Assembly (NCBI GenBank): GCA_029204225.1
Contig: CM055100.1
Span: 15,610,600-15,674,599 of the forward strand
Reading direction: 5' to 3'
DNA: 64,000 bases
Source: Diphasiastrum complanatum
Lineage: Eukaryota; Streptophyta; Lycopodiopsida; Lycopodiales; Lycopodiaceae
Shown piece after piece: positions 24,101 to 39,100 of this stretch (its first letter is position 1; each line of letters begins with the position of its first letter). The position numbers and the translations under genes were made by a program. Below the pieces are notes generated by a model. The model saw only the letters and a program-made list of their open reading frames with translations, did no database searches and was not told the origin of the DNA.

Positions 24101-27100
24101 ACCTTAGAAGTCTGGATCCTTTCTCGGGTTTCTAACAGATAGTGCTGGATTTTCTTGGAGGCATGAAAATTTGGAAGAATTGAAATTTTTCTCTCAAATG
24201 ATACTTTATTGTATTCGAGAGGTGGGCCAAGTTGTTTGCATCTGGATCTCAATATGCAGACATCCTAAACACATGAATTTGAATGCCTGAAAGTGATTAC
24301 CCAGTTTTGGATGAACTGTGCTTGGACCTACTCGTGGTTGTGCTCTAATCAAATCTGCTGTGATTTCTTGCAGGTCAATAGGATCAGAGAGATGCCTCAA
24401 AATAGCAAGATTGTGGCAACACACACTGATAGCGCAGAGGTATTTCCGAGCATTGTTTTGGAGCTCCAATATTTGATCTGCTATTATAAGTTAGTGGACC
24501 ATGCCACCTACTCTTAAGCCATGTATGTATCGACTTTGTTTTTTTTCTAAGGTCTAAGATGTTTCATGTTGTAAGTAAGGGGACATAAGCATGTTATGAT
24601 AGCAACTTGATGTTTTTGTTTTGTGCACAAAATGTAAAAGATTCTAGGAAATTATTGATTAAAGGCACTCAATAGCTGGATGGTTGTATATTGGATGCCA
24701 ATCTAAAAGATAAGTAGTTGCATTCCCACTTCTAACGTTGACCTAATCTTATGGATTTTGTATTTATGTATGGCTTTCCTAGGAAGCTTCTGGTTGGCCA
24801 CTGAAATCATCCTTAGGATGCTCTTTTTTCCTATAAACCAGAAGGCTGTGGTCTATTGACCTTGTTTACCTCCTACACAAAGACACACTTAGGGATGTGG
24901 CTGATTTGTATGCTTGGAAATATTCGCTGGTTTGTGCTGGAGGCTGTGACCAATAGTCTTTATTTGGTGATTGTAAAGGTCTTGATATGGAACGTAGAGA
25001 CCCAACCCAATCGCACAGCACATGTTGGGGCAGTTTACTCTAGACCAGATCTGGTGAGTGATTTTTGACATATCTTCAATTTGATGATGATAATTATCTT
25101 CCTCCCAACCAGTTATGGTATTTGTGTAGCTGTTTCCTTGCTCAAGGTATTCGTGGTGTTACTTGGCTAGGGAACAGATTCTTACAGGACATGCTGACAA
25201 TGCAGAATATGCTCTTGCCTTAAGCGCCACTGCTCCATTTGTGCTTTCTGGAGGTAATATTGAAACTCTCTTACTTCTAGTTTCAATTTGTTCAACTTCC
25301 AAGGAATTTAACTGCAATGAGAATCTATTCCTGGGACTGTATTGACGTCAAACAATTTTTTTTAATACCTTTTATGTCTCAGAAGTAAGTGATCGACAAC
25401 AACCAAAGCCTGTATGTCTAGCATGCACTTGGAGGATCTTTCTATTACTAACTGCTGCTGGCTCATGATTTGTCTTGCAGGTAAGGATAAACAAGTCCTT
25501 CTTTGGAGCATTGAAGATCATGTTCCAGATTTTAGAGAACCAGCTCCCTTAAGGCAAGATATACTAGGAGGAAAATTAAAATTAGGTGGATTTCAAGTGC
25601 CTACATCTGATCCTACAACAATTGGGCCTAGAGGACATTTTAGAGGCCATACAATGACCGTCGAAGACGTTCAATTCCGCCCTTTTAGGTTTGTGTTGCT
25701 GATTTTTGTTATAGTTTTTTTGTAAAAATTTTTGTAATTGAGGTTCAGAATCAATCAAATGTGCAAGTTGTGATTTAACTTCACCTGAAACAAAGACTGA
25801 GAACCATTTCTATTCTTCCCATCCAATTGCTCTCTTTCTCTCTATACATCTATTTATGTTGTCTGTATGTGAAAGGTAGGCTGAATACCTTATTGATGCA
25901 ACCTGTAGCCTTAAGAATTGAAAATTGACTGCTGATAAGCTTTCCAAATTTTGAGGTTGATGTTGCTCCGCAAACTTCATTGCACTACAACTTTAAAGCA
26001 GTGAATAGGCACTTACAAGCACATGATATCTTAAGCAATCATTCTTTCTTAAACCAGATGCTAGTCAAGAAAACCCTGAACTGCATATTGAGAAATGAAT
26101 CTGGTTGTTTTTAGCATTTGTGACATTTGTTCCCCTTGTTTTTATTCTCAAAAGACATTGATGTCAAACATCTTGCTTGGTTGACAAGAATGGTGTGGAT
26201 GTTGGTTGCATTGCTCCAAGTTTTCATCACATTGCCACATTATTCAAGAGGTGGTTTTCCTTTTATGTTCGCACAACGCATGTCATTGTAGTGCATGTTG
26301 TTGTAGTGTATAGTTAACTATCATTGTGAAACAATGTTGTTGGAGTTATCTTTTTGAGAATATCCTAGAGACTGAAAACTTTCAACTTCTACTGCTCAAA
26401 CAGCACACAGGAGTTCTGTAGTGTGGGCGATGATGCTTGCCTTATTTTATGGGATGCTAGGATTGGTAGTGAAGCAGCAATCAAGGTTAGTTCTCTGAAG
26501 TTTTGTTGCAGTTTCTAGATTACAAATCTTGGTATAAGTTCTTCTTTGATGAGCATACCACCATACATGCTCTAGTTATCCAGATTTTCATCTCTGTATG
26601 GCTTTCCAAAATTACGATTCACATCTTTTTGATGCAGGATGTTAGTTTCAAAAGACATGTTGTCTGTTTCAAGATTGTACTAAACTAGTGCAATGAAAAA
26701 ATTTCTCTCTCAAAGCATTTTGGAATCTACTTAACAAGTTAAAGATAGGCCAACTATCTGATTGAACATTTTTCGTGATAGTAAGCTTTAGTTGACAATG
26801 ATTCTTTAAGTGCTCTGCTCATCAGGCTAGTCTTCAGTTACCTGAGTCTTGTTACTTGGTTATGAAGTGATTTGAAGGTACTATTGTGTCAGTGTAAAGG
26901 TGCAGATGGTTGCCATTTTAGGGGTATTCTATTTTGAATATCAGTAGGTGATTCTTCTGATAAGATAAATTTGAGATTGGACAAGTAGGTGGAGTGCATG
27001 TCATAATGACATTCAGGGGGGAGTAGGTGGGAGTGTTTAGGAGCCCTCGGCCACAAAAATGAGCTTTTTGGGGCTCCATTTATTCTGGTGGCCTTGGTGC

Positions 27101-30100
27101 AGAGAGACCAGTCAACAATTACATCATAGAGCTTGTTATGTTTGTGTTTATAGATTTGGAAAGGCGATGGCTGTTTTTTCCTTAAAGGATCGTTTGGAGT
27201 AACTTGTTTTGGCCTAGAATGTTGCCCTTTGCAAGGCAAGTCATGGAGATCGAGTTCATAGTAGAAATCCTGGACTCTGGAGCTTGGAAAATAAAATAAG
27301 ACATGGTCTATCAAGGTGTAAAAGGTTATTGGAGATGTTTGTTGGGCATATGAGCTTTTGCAGAAAATCCATGAATGCTGTCTGTGAACTTTTTGCTACT
27401 ATAGAGCATGTTCTATACAGACTACCGAGACATGCATAAAAAGTTGAAATTTTCTCGTCAGGAGCAGTTGACTGCACACTTTGTGATGAAGTGTACAAGT
27501 TAAGCTTCACTATAGAATTAGTGAAAATTATGTATCGGAAGATATGACTCTCTTTTTGAAATAATGGAAAGGGTAAAGTAATCTGATCGCAGCAAGTGAG
27601 ACTAGTCCAACTTTAGAGTTATGGACTAGGGTGTTCCACCAGTCCACTCCATTGTCTGTTACTTTTGCTACCAAACTGGATTTATATTCCAGGTGGGAAA
27701 TCTTCAACAGTTAGAAGTAAGGAACTGATATAGAACCAAATCCCAGGTTGTTCAAAAAATTGTTTTAATATCCAAAAGATGTCGCAGAGTTCCAATTGAC
27801 CAGTAACTCAAGGCTTTTACTACAATGTAGGTGTTCGACTCTAATTGGGTATTAAATGATTGCTACTTGGTAGCTTAGGAAGCATTCTTCATGTACCCCA
27901 TCGTCGATGCTAATTAACGCAAGGACACAATTAACCGACGACATTCTGAAACTACCCATCCATAGAGATATTGCTATCTCACCCTTGTGCATTGGAGCTA
28001 TAGACCACCCTCAAGCACGCTAAGATCTCCCCCAGGCTACGACGTCCCTACCACTACTGTAAGGAGAAGCACCTCAAGATCTTGCTTACAAGACACACAC
28101 AAAGGAATATCAGTGGAGCCAAACCACCCAACCAAGTAAAAGCTACTGATCAATCTCCAGTAGCATCACCCCCAAGTTTCAAGATAGGATACTGATGTAG
28201 AGAGAGAGAACTGGCAATCAATCACACAATACAGAATGGTAGTAGGGCGAGTTTCTATAGGAGAGTATAACCCCTACATTGCCTATGCATGTGCCCATGC
28301 AAGACTACTACATTCCTATACATGCGGGCATGGACATAACAATCGCACCCTAGCTTCAACCCTCACATACCTCCATCTCATAGCAAGATTACGTCCTAGC
28401 CTAACGATGTGAGAAGAAGTTATGCAAAATCTCAGGTGTTGAATCAATGAAGCATAAAAGACAGCAATAGACTAAAGCCCTACAAGCAATAGACAAGACA
28501 ATAGGTTCTCCCACGAAGAGCCCAAGCAATACCAATCAATAATCTGAAAAATGAGTGTACAAATGCCCCTATAAATACCCTACCAATGAACCCTAAAATA
28601 GGAATTCAAAAGTAAAGGGAGGCAAAATGTGGAGGGAAAATAGTGCGCCCTCCTACGGGCCCCCACTCCACATATAACCATATAATAAGGGCCCAAGGCC
28701 AGTCAATGTCATAAAAAAGGACCCAGTGCGGGTCATAAGCATATAAAAAGGCTTTGGGGCCTGTACATGACTAATATAAAATGCGTAACCAGAAATATAC
28801 ATAACCAACAGTAAATGTAAAGAGGCCTGCGGAATATATGCAGAGTAGCCCAGTAGGCCTGTATCCTGTAGTCCGTAACTCTCCCTGGCTATAAAGAACA
28901 TGGCCCCCAATGTAGACAAAATAAGATAAGAACCAGTGCCAGAGAAAAATACTGCATCAAGATATCCCATCTGAGAAAGGAACATCAAGAGAAGCCGGAG
29001 CATCCCGAGAAGCAATGGTAGCTGCAAGTGATCGAGCCTGATCAGCCAGGATAGGGGTATGATAAAAAACATCAATGGGCTCCCAAGTAGCCTCCTCAAT
29101 AGGACGACCATCCCACTGGACCAAAAACTGAACCTGCAGATGGCGACGACTATGCAATAAGCGCACCTGTAAAATAGCAGCTGGCAGGAATGGAAAAAGC
29201 TCTGGATCTGTAGGAAATGAGGAATCTCGAGGAGCATCATCCTCAATAGCAGCACGTAATAAACTGACATGAAAGATATTACAAGCCCGAGTAGCAGGCA
29301 GGTAACTCAAGACGATATGTAACTGGACTGAGGCGCTCAAGAATCTGAAAAGGCCCATAATAGCGCGGTGCAAGCTTCTCAGTAGAAGCAAGACCCTGTA
29401 CAAAACGATGGCGAGCAAAGCGTAACCGGAGAAAAACAGTATCTCCCTCTGCAAACTCAACATGGCGTCGATGACGATCAACAATGGTCCTGTACCGCTG
29501 CTGAATATGCTGTAAATGAGTAGCAGCTCTAGTAATAATCTCCTGAGCACTCAAAAGATAAGATGAAATAGTAACATGTGCATCATCTCGAGGAGCAGGT
29601 ATACCGGGTAGAACTGGTGAGTATCCATGAGCAAGCAGGAAAGGAGAAACACCTGTGCTGGAACTAACAGAACTGTTATAACTTTACTCAGCCAAACATA
29701 AATGCTGATCCCAATCACGACCAGAAGGAGAAACATAATGTCGTAAATAATCCTCCAATACCCGGTTAATAACCCAGACTGACCATCCGTAGAAGAATGA
29801 TAATCAGTGCCCATACATCCAAGATACGCATAAGCTCTGTCCAAAAACTTGATGTAAACTTGGTATCTCGATTAGTAAGTATAGATCGTGGGAGACCATG
29901 TAAGCGGAAAATCTTAGAAATAAATATACGACCACACTGCTCTGTTGTAATAGTACGTCTGATTGGTATGAAATGAGCTTGTTTAGAAAACCTATCAACT
30001 ACCACCAAACAAGAGTCATGACCACGATGAGTACGGGGAAGACCTAAAATGAAGTCCATAGATATATCAGTCCACTGGCGGGAAGGAATAGGCCAACTTT

Positions 30101-33100
30101 GAAGGAGACCGCCAGGTTTTTCACGGGAATACTTGTTACGAAGGCAAAAATCACAAGTATGAATAAGGTGGGAAAGCTCACGCTTCATGGAAGGCCAATA
30201 ATAATGTTCTTTCAAACGGAACAAGGACTTCTGAAAACCAAAATGGCCACCAACAGGAGAGGAATGGGCATCAAGAAGGAGCTGTGGACGTATGTCGAGA
30301 GTGCTGGGAATACATAACGAACCATAGTGAAACAAACGATGATTAACAATGGAATAAACCTGGTGAGGGTGAGAGGAAGGACGAAGAGGCAGACGACATA
30401 ATATCACGAAAGTCTGGACATGTGGCATAAGCCTGAGGAAGATCATCATACCAAGAGTGGGGAGACGTAACAAGACTGTAAGTAAGAGCACGGTAAACGA
30501 GACAAAGCATCAGCAGCAGCGTTACTTTTACCAGGCTTATAATGAATATCAAAATGAAGGGACTGTAAAAACTGAAGCCAACGGTACTGACGATCACTAA
30601 GATCCTTTTGTGTATACAAATAACGAAGTGACTGGTGATTAGTAAAAACATTTAACGGAACACGATACAGATAATGACACCACTTCTTTAAAGCAAAAAT
30701 GATAACAAGCAACTCTTTTTCATGAGTGGAATAGCGCTGCTCATACGAACGAAGACGACGGGATTCATATGCAATAACACACTGATGCTGACATAACAAA
30801 GCACCTAATCCTGTGGAACTAGCATCAGTCTCAACAGCAAAACGCTGGAAAAAATCTAGAAGACATAAAACAGGGGCAATGGTAAGCTTAACCTTCAAAG
30901 TATCAAAAGCTAACTGACATGCGGGAGTCCAAGCAAACGAAGTTTCCTTTTTCAACAGAGCATGCAAAGGAGATGCAAGAGTGGCAAAATGAGCAACTGG
31001 TTTACGAAGATGGATAGCAAGACCAAGAAACATACGAACATCATGAACATCAGCAGGCACAGGCCATGAAAGAATAGAACAGACCTTACGAGGGTCGAGA
31101 CGAACATTACCATTAGTAACAAAGAAGAACATGAAGAGAGAGAGTGGTGCTATAAATGAGGATATCTTCAAAATAAACAATGACACACTTTCCAAGCAGA
31201 GGACGAAAGATGTTATTCATGACATTCTGAAAAGTGGGCGGGCCATTGGTAACACCAAAAGGAAGGACACGAAACTCATACACACGAAAGTGGGTACGGA
31301 AAGCTGTCTTGTGCTCATCAGGAAGATGCATATGAATCTGGTGATACCCGGAACGGAGGTCAAGTTTAGAAAAGATCTTGGCTTGGCCTAACTGGTCAAA
31401 CAGGTCATCCATATGAGGGATAGGGTACTGATTACGGATAGTAAGTTTATTTAAAGCACGATAATCAATACATAGACGTTTAGTGCCATCCTTCTTATCA
31501 ACAAGTAAAACAGGAGCACCAAAAGGACTGTGGCTAGGAACAATAAGGCCTTGACGTAATAAATCAAACACCTGACGCTGGACTTCCTCGCGCTCAACAA
31601 TAGACATACGAAAAGGAGGACGAGAAGGAGGTGATGCAGAGGAAACAAGGTCTATATGGTGGTTGACATCTCGTAAAGGTGGTAACTGAGTCGGCTCTCT
31701 AAAAACATGCTCAAATTCACGCAACAGTTCAGAAAATACTTGTGGCAAAGGTGGTGCATCCGCAATAGGCTGAACTGGCTGAACAGAAAGAATAGCCACA
31801 CAGTGGGCCTTCGGGAGGCTCCATATGAACTGCTTCTCGGAAATAAGTTGATAGTCCTGCCGAGAATCAATACCGAAAAAGATATGCTAAGTACCATCAT
31901 GAGAGAATGTCAATGTCTGTTGCTGGAGGTCTACTGTAACCACACCAAGGGATGCAAACCAATCAGCACCGAGGATAAGATCGTACCGTTTAAGTGGAAT
32001 AATATGAAAATCTGCCTGACCAAGGAAGTCTCCAATCCGATATGAAAGCTGCTGATACATCTGCGTGCTAGGAAAAGAGTGTGCGCTGGCAACCTCAACA
32101 TGCAGGGGATGAGGCGTAGTGACTGGCATAGCACGAATGCGTGTAGTAATATGACTGCTGAGAAACGAGTGAGTGCTACCCGTGTCAACAAGGGCAATAA
32201 ACTCACGACCAATGATACGTACGCGAAGATGGATATGGCGTGGACCCGGCTTACCGGCCTAAGTAGCATAAGCAAGCTGAGCATGGCATACAGCTAGATC
32301 AGGGGGATCAGGAACAGGCTCAGTGGGTGTGGCAAACTGATCAACAGGTGGGTCATCATCAAGAATATGAAGGCATATGGCAGAATCAGGCCTATCATCA
32401 GGTGTGTCAGCATCATGGAAATAGACAGCAGTAGCAGTGGCAAGCTGTCGGCAATCACGGGCGATATGATCAGGACTCTTACAGTTGAAACATAAGCGCT
32501 TTTCACGGATCTCAGACATCTCAGGCTGTGAGCAGCGACGAACAAAAACAGGACGAGGAGAAAAAGGAGGACGTGGTGCAGAAGGAAGAGTGGACAAAGG
32601 TGAACTGACAGATGTGGGACTAGCAGAGGATGGAGATGAAAAAATAGGATGTGTGAAAGGACGCGACGGATGAGAAACAGAGGAAGAGATGGGAGAGTAC
32701 TTGTGCTGCAGTGCGGTAGCAAGGGAGATGGCGTGAGAAAGAGTGAGTGGAAAAAAAGAAGAAACATCATACATGAGTGCGCCTTGTAGACCAGCAACGT
32801 AGTGAGAGATGAGCTCTAATGTAGAAATATCTGGGAATAGATAGGAAAGCTCTGTAAACCGTGTCGTATAAGCAGCCAAGTCACCAGTGTGAGATAAACT
32901 GCGAAAGATGTCGCGCTGTCGAATAAGCCACTGAGGATCAATCATCGCTAGGCGGAGTGCTGTCATAAACCTGTCCAGCTAGCAAGGCCAGGGTGTGAAG
33001 CCGTCTGGCGAAACATGCGCCACCAAGTAGCAGCACGGCCCTCCAAATGTAAAGCAGCCAAATGTATCCGCTGAATGTCAGTCTTAGGAAACATAAGGAA

Positions 33101-36100
33101 GTAGGTCTCAAGCTTAGAATACCAATTCTCGAGTTCATTCCCATCGGATGACCCAGAATACACAGTAAGCTGAACCTTATCCTTAAAGTCTCGTGGCAAA
33201 GGACCAGAAGATGGAGGAGTCTCGGGTGGTGGAAATGTACGCTGTGGGGGAACAGGTGGAGATAGTGGAGAAACACTGGATTGTAATGATAGTGTAGCAA
33301 TCTGGGCGCAGTGAACGTCTCTCGTAACTCCTGGCGTAAATCAGTGCGTACATCACTCATGGCTTCCCTAAGATGATCTTGGAATTCATGCCGTACTTCG
33401 TCAAAGTAAGTGGAAGACGGTATGCGAGGCTCAGAAGATGTAGGGGAAGTATCCATGGTCAAGGAATGCAGGAAGTGAAGAGAGTGTAAGAAAAGCTTAA
33501 TATCGGAGGGAGCGGACTTTTGTCGTCACCCCAAATACGCTTTAGGTACACAAACGACACTAAGAGCAAGAAAAGAAATGACAAATGTCAAGAAAAGGTG
33601 TGGAAAGCAAGGAAAAAAACCAGCAAAGATACCTCTCGATAGAGCTCCAAGCGTGTGCGAAGAGCTGGCTGGAAAATGTGACCACAAGGAGAATGAAAGT
33701 GGGCGCTGGACAGCCTCCAATCAATGCTGAAAATATGGCTGGAAATTTGTGGAAAACGTGATGAAATAGGGCAATGGACAGCCTCCAATCAAAACTGAAA
33801 TATGGCTGAAACTCTGCTGGAACAATGGCTGAAAAATGTGATGAAGTAGGGCACTGGACAGCCTCCCATCAATGCTAAAAAGATGGCTGGGAATCCTCTC
33901 CCTGAATCAAATGGAGGATTCAAAAAAAAAGAGGGAAAAGGATTTGGAACTTGGGCGCCGGAAATAATCTGCCCAAATTTTTTTTTTTTTTCGGCCGCCA
34001 AATTTAGTGGAAGTACTTCCGCTAACTATCTGCTAAAGCTCCGCCAAGGAAAATGCTCTGATGGGAGTTGGTCCTCCTCCAAACTGTGCTAAATGTTGCT
34101 GAAGCAAAGAGACGAAAGCCCTCAGCAAAGAGAGAAAAATCAGCAAGGAAAATGGGCACCCAATCAAAAAATCAGATCTGAAATTCAGCAATCAGGAAAG
34201 TGCTCTGATACCAAGTTATGATCAAAATCTCAGGTGTTGAATCAATGAAGCATAAAAGACAGCAATAGACTAAAGCCCTACAAGCAATAGACAAGACAAT
34301 AGGTTCTCCCACGAAGAGCCCAAGCAATACCAATCAATAATCTGAAAAATGAGTGTACAATTGCCCCTATAAATACCCTACCAACGAACCCTAAAATAGG
34401 AATTCAAAAGTAAAGGGAGGCAAAATGTGGAGGGAAAATAGTGTGCCCTCCTACGGGCCCCCACTCCACACTTAACCATATAATAAGGGCCCAAGGCCCA
34501 GTCAATGTCATAAAAAAGGACCCAGTGCGGGTCATAAGCATATAAAAAGGCTTTGGGGCCTGTACATGACTAATATAAAATGCGTAACCAGAAATATACA
34601 TAACCAACAGTAAATGTAAAGAGGCCTGCGGAATATATGCAGAGTAGCCCTGTAGGCCTGTATCATGTAGTCCGTAACTGAAGATCTCTTCATTTTCCAA
34701 GTGAGAATGAATACCTAGCTCATGGAGATCCACCTCTATATACATAGCATAGATGAGGTCATCTCCACCAACATGGTCATGTCATAACCATTGACACGCA
34801 TAGGTTGTGTGCACTGTCGCGGGTCAATAACTTTGGGTTACTCTACGCCAATGGAAGATTGACACGTGGCATCCAAACGACCTATAGCTCCTGACTAGCG
34901 CCTTGTGCTATATAACAGGACTGTGACCTCAAGTAGTCTGTTACGTTCCCTTATGGGTATGTAACATTCCCTCCCCCTTTAAAGGCCTCCTCCTAAAGGG
35001 ATCAAACTAGGGAAATTCAGTCGTAAGTGTTCTTCCCTCTATTGTGCGTGAAGTCAACCATTGGGAGATACTTTTCCCAATCAGACTATCTATGAGAAAC
35101 ATATGATTCGGGCATATGCTCCATAGTTTGGTTGATACGTTCTATCTGGCCATCGGATTCCGGGTGATCCGAAGAACTTAGACTAAGGGTTGTTTTAAGT
35201 TTTTCAAAAGAATTTGCCAATGAACTTGGAGTCTCGATCACTAGCAATATCATTATGCAAGCCATACAATTTGAACAACCTTCAACAAAAAGTCGGGCTA
35301 GTTCAGATGAATTTACAGTAGATTTAGTTGGACTAAATTGCACCAATTTGGGTAGCCTATCAACCACCACCCAAATGGCATCATGATCTAGTTCTAGGGA
35401 GTCCAGTTACAAAATCCATTGAAATACTTTCCCATTTCTTACTGGGAATTTCCAAGAGATGTAAAAGGCCCGAAACTTTGAGCCTTTTTTTGGCTTTATG
35501 AAATTGGCATCGTTCACAACCTCGAACGTTTGCCTCGACATGACCTGTCATTTTTGGCCAATAAAAGCTTTGTTTGACTAGGTCCAATGTCCTTTGTATG
35601 CTAGGGTTGTCAGCACAAGGGTTGTCATGACATTGCTGCGTGATTTGGGCCCTAAGGTCCTCCTTGTCCGGTGACATACGTTTCCCTTTCGAAAAAGCAA
35701 GCCATTCCTTATGGAATATTTATTTAGTATCTTATCATTTTGAGAACTCTTGGGATGATGCAAGGTTTTCACTAGATCTAAAAATTTCTGCCAGGACATC
35801 TAGGCAAATGCGGTCGAAATAACCATCGGTTTGACAAAGATCTTGAAGTGAAAGATACAAATCAAATTGGATCTTAGATTACAAAAGCTTAAGACAAAAC
35901 TATTTTTTGTAAAGTTTGTTACAAAACATTCAAGCTTTAGAACATGCACAAGAAAGCTATGATTAAAAAACTTTTGTACTTTAAAGCTCCTTTGTACTTA
36001 TGTACGAAGAGCTTCGATTAAGCTTTGTTTTAGAGTCTTGACATACTGTGCTTGGCTGTCTGCACACAGATAGCAGGCCTGCGCCTACTATACGGTGGGA

Positions 36101-39100
36101 CGCTCACACACTGGCCCAGTAAATATGTATTTTCACGACTTCTCCCAAAAAAAAGCCCGAAAACAATCAGATTAGGCTGTTTTCAAAACAGTCAGAAAAC
36201 ATATACTTTTTGAAAATTCCAGACATGAAAACCGACCGTTAGCAATTTTTTTTGCAGATTTTGCAGCATTAACTGGCTGCTAGAAACCAGAAAATCGTCA
36301 AAATTTCAGCCCACTAACTAGTATAGATGGCCATTTCACTAACCAAATGACATCGGAATCGGATGGAACAAAAAGCAAACTTTCTCATAGCGAATCCACC
36401 ATGAAAGATATTCTTTCCAATCACACCAACTTGAAGTTTTAACCAACCAAAATTGGAGTTAGAATGATTGTACCTTTACATGAAGATCGGTGGCTCTGAA
36501 ACCAAATGTTAGAAAAACCCCATCGTCGAAGCCGACCAATGTAAGGACACAATCAGGTGACCACGCTCTGAAACCACCCATCCATAGAGATATTGCCATC
36601 TCACCCTCGTGCACTAGAGCTATAGACCACCCTCAAGAACACTGAGGTCTTCCCCAGGCTACAACGTCCCCCCATACCCCCGCACCCTAGCTTCAACCCT
36701 TGCATACCTCCATCTCATAGCAAGGTTACGTCCTGGCCCTAAGCACGTGGGAAGAGCTCTTCATTCTCTAGGTGAGAATGACTACCTAGCTCATGGAGAT
36801 TCACATCTATATACATAGTACAGGTGGGGGTCATCTCCACCAACATGGTCACGTCTTAACTATCAACACACATCGGTTGCGCGCACCGTTCCTTGCTTTT
36901 TAATAAGTTTATGTTTTCCTTTCTATGCTGTGATTTATACTTTGGCTGAAAGTTTTCCTCTGAATTGGGAGCTGAACCTTTGAAGTTTTGAGTACCTGGG
37001 TTTATCTTAGCCTTGGTGCAGCCTGTCTTACTCCCAACTCAATGATATTGCTATCCTTTTCTCTTTTGTTTGTGCAAGGTTAGCTGATAACCCATAACCA
37101 CCTATCTAACTTTTGCTGTCCTCCTATTTACTGTTTCCAGAACTTCGAGCCCTCCACTACTTGAGTTATTCAGTCTATTTCATCATGCCTTGGGTGGAGA
37201 TTTTCAATGTGCAAAGTTATGGCACCTTAGATCTAGTTTGCTCAGTTGATCATCCTTACAGGTACAAATAGGCTTCCGCGATCATCCTTGTAGCTTTCTG
37301 TTAGGTTGTCTTTTGTTCTGTTTTATGCGGCCCATTGATGTAGCTCTCGTAAGGCTGCAATTTTTTTTTACAGTTCTCTATTTCAGACCTATTTGAAGGG
37401 TCAAACTATTCATTATTTGGTTTTCTCTGTATGATATGGAATTGTATGTGGAACTTTCTGTATTCTGTATGGCCCATCCTGAACTTTTCCCTGACGCTAA
37501 GTCGGTACTTCTTTGTTCTCAACCTTCTGCGTAGGACTTGAAGGTTCGCACAATCCTAAGCTAACAAAGTTTTTCCTAATTGTTGCTATGTTGCAATTCT
37601 TAAGTCTTGCCGAAGGTGAACTTCTACCATTGAAAGTTCATGGAGACTGTGTTTTCATTTCTTTGGGTTTATACCGACAGGTTGAAAGTGCCCATGACTC
37701 TGATGTCCATTGCGTTGATTGGAATGCACACGATGACAATTATATTTTGACAGGGTATGGCTGTCTCACCTCACTGGCCTCATTATTTTGTCTTGTTTCA
37801 CCTGTTCAGTAATACAATTATTAACTGAAACGTAAGAGGTTTTCAAAGGATCAATTGCCCTTTCTTATGCCTTGATGTCGCATTTTTAAGTTTTACGAAA
37901 CAGGTCCGTTCTTCTAAAACAAAAAAATAGTGAAATTGAAACGTGATTCTTGGCTAGATTATCAAGAAATGGATCCCTTTATTGGTTTCAGCATCAAAGG
38001 AGGGCAATAAGTTTTTTTAACCAATGATTTCATATTCGCCTGCTACACAGATGAAGTTGGCTTGATTGGTGAACTTATAACTTAATTATCCATCAATTTT
38101 GGTAAAAATGAGGTACAACTCCATGATTGTGTCATAAGACTTAAAAGGTTGTGCTCCAAGTTTCACTGAATGTAGTTCTAAAATTTCCTTTTTTTTATTA
38201 CAACTCTTCTATAAAAGTAAAAGTTTGTATAAAACAGTGTTTCGTACGTGGCTGTAACTATGCTCTGTTTGATGGAATCGTATTTCTCTTAAGAAGTAGT
38301 GATTGGTAATATTAGGTTTAGTTTGCCAATAGCTCAAGTGTCCATGTCCATCTAGAAATGTTTTAAACATTTGCATATTCAAACTGCCGTGTTGAATTAT
38401 TATGGAAAGAACCATGAAGGCTAAAAACGTAAATATGGCTCATAACTTACAGAAAACTTCTGATTTTCATGAACTTTGAATTGGGATGTGGCAGTTCAGC
38501 AGATACATCGGTCAGGTTATTTGATCACCGGAAACTTTCAGCAAGCGGTCATGGTCTTCCTGTTGAGAAGTTTGAAGGTCATACAGCTGCAGTTCTTTGT
38601 GTGCAGGTATTGTGGCCTAGTGAAGATATTTCTAGCCTCTTCTCATACATTCATGTCTTAGAAGCCCGTGCCAAGCAAAAAGGGTTGGAACGTTCCGTTC
38701 CGTACTGGGTCGGAACGAGTTAATGTAAACTAAAAGAAAATTGATATACGACCCTGCTGGCCCGCGACTTCTGCATTTCACAGATAGCGAGCAAGGTAGC
38801 GAGCAGGGAAAGTGTGCCTGATGCATAGATCTTCCTAAAAATCAGAAAATTAACTGGACGTTTCCTAAAGTGTTGTGCTACTTCTGAAAGTGATCATTCT
38901 CACCCAGTGCTTTCTGAGTACTTAGAGTCTTCGAATCCTTCCGTTGAGCTTATTGCCCCAACCGCTCAAGTGGATAGACCAGATTATCTCCAACTAGGGG
39001 CAAAACTAGAGGAAGGCGAAGAAGCCTACTATTACGGTTCACCAGAGAGTCCAGCAGAAATTGCAGTTACTGAAGTGAAGACATTGGCGTCGTCTGCTCC

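Larger units (their letters stand above)
28418..34679 (-). mobile_element. Young Ty3/gypsy chromovirus (element 3), nested and antisense
   Basis: LTRs 28418-28880 and 34214-34679 differ at about ten sites in 465. Target duplication GAAGA at 28413-28417 and 34680-34684 is perfect. The sister LTR of the host element (around 36746-36754) shows the uninterrupted site. Primer-binding site complement gctctgatacca at 34202-34213. All domains gag, protease, reverse transcriptase, RNase H, integrase and chromodomain are present in order on the minus strand, but with several frame breaks and lost catalytic residues, so this copy is unlikely to be autonomous. Confidence 0.95.
27892..36888 (-). mobile_element. 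Old gypsy element 5, split by nested element 3
   Basis: The left LTR runs 27892-28417 and resumes at 34680-34830. The right LTR is 36507-36888. Both share CCCCATCGTCGA, ATAGAGATATTGC and ACCTAGCTCATGGAGAT. The primer-binding site complement ggctctgaaacca lies at 36492-36504. The interior 34831-36506 keeps only integrase pieces. LTR divergence is high and the right LTR is shorter, so this is an old copy. Element 3 later inserted in its left LTR. Confidence 0.8.

Noticed and set aside
26889-27314. 141-codon minus-strand open frame
   Set aside because: No motif, no neighbouring exon or promoter signal, inside an intron; could be chance.
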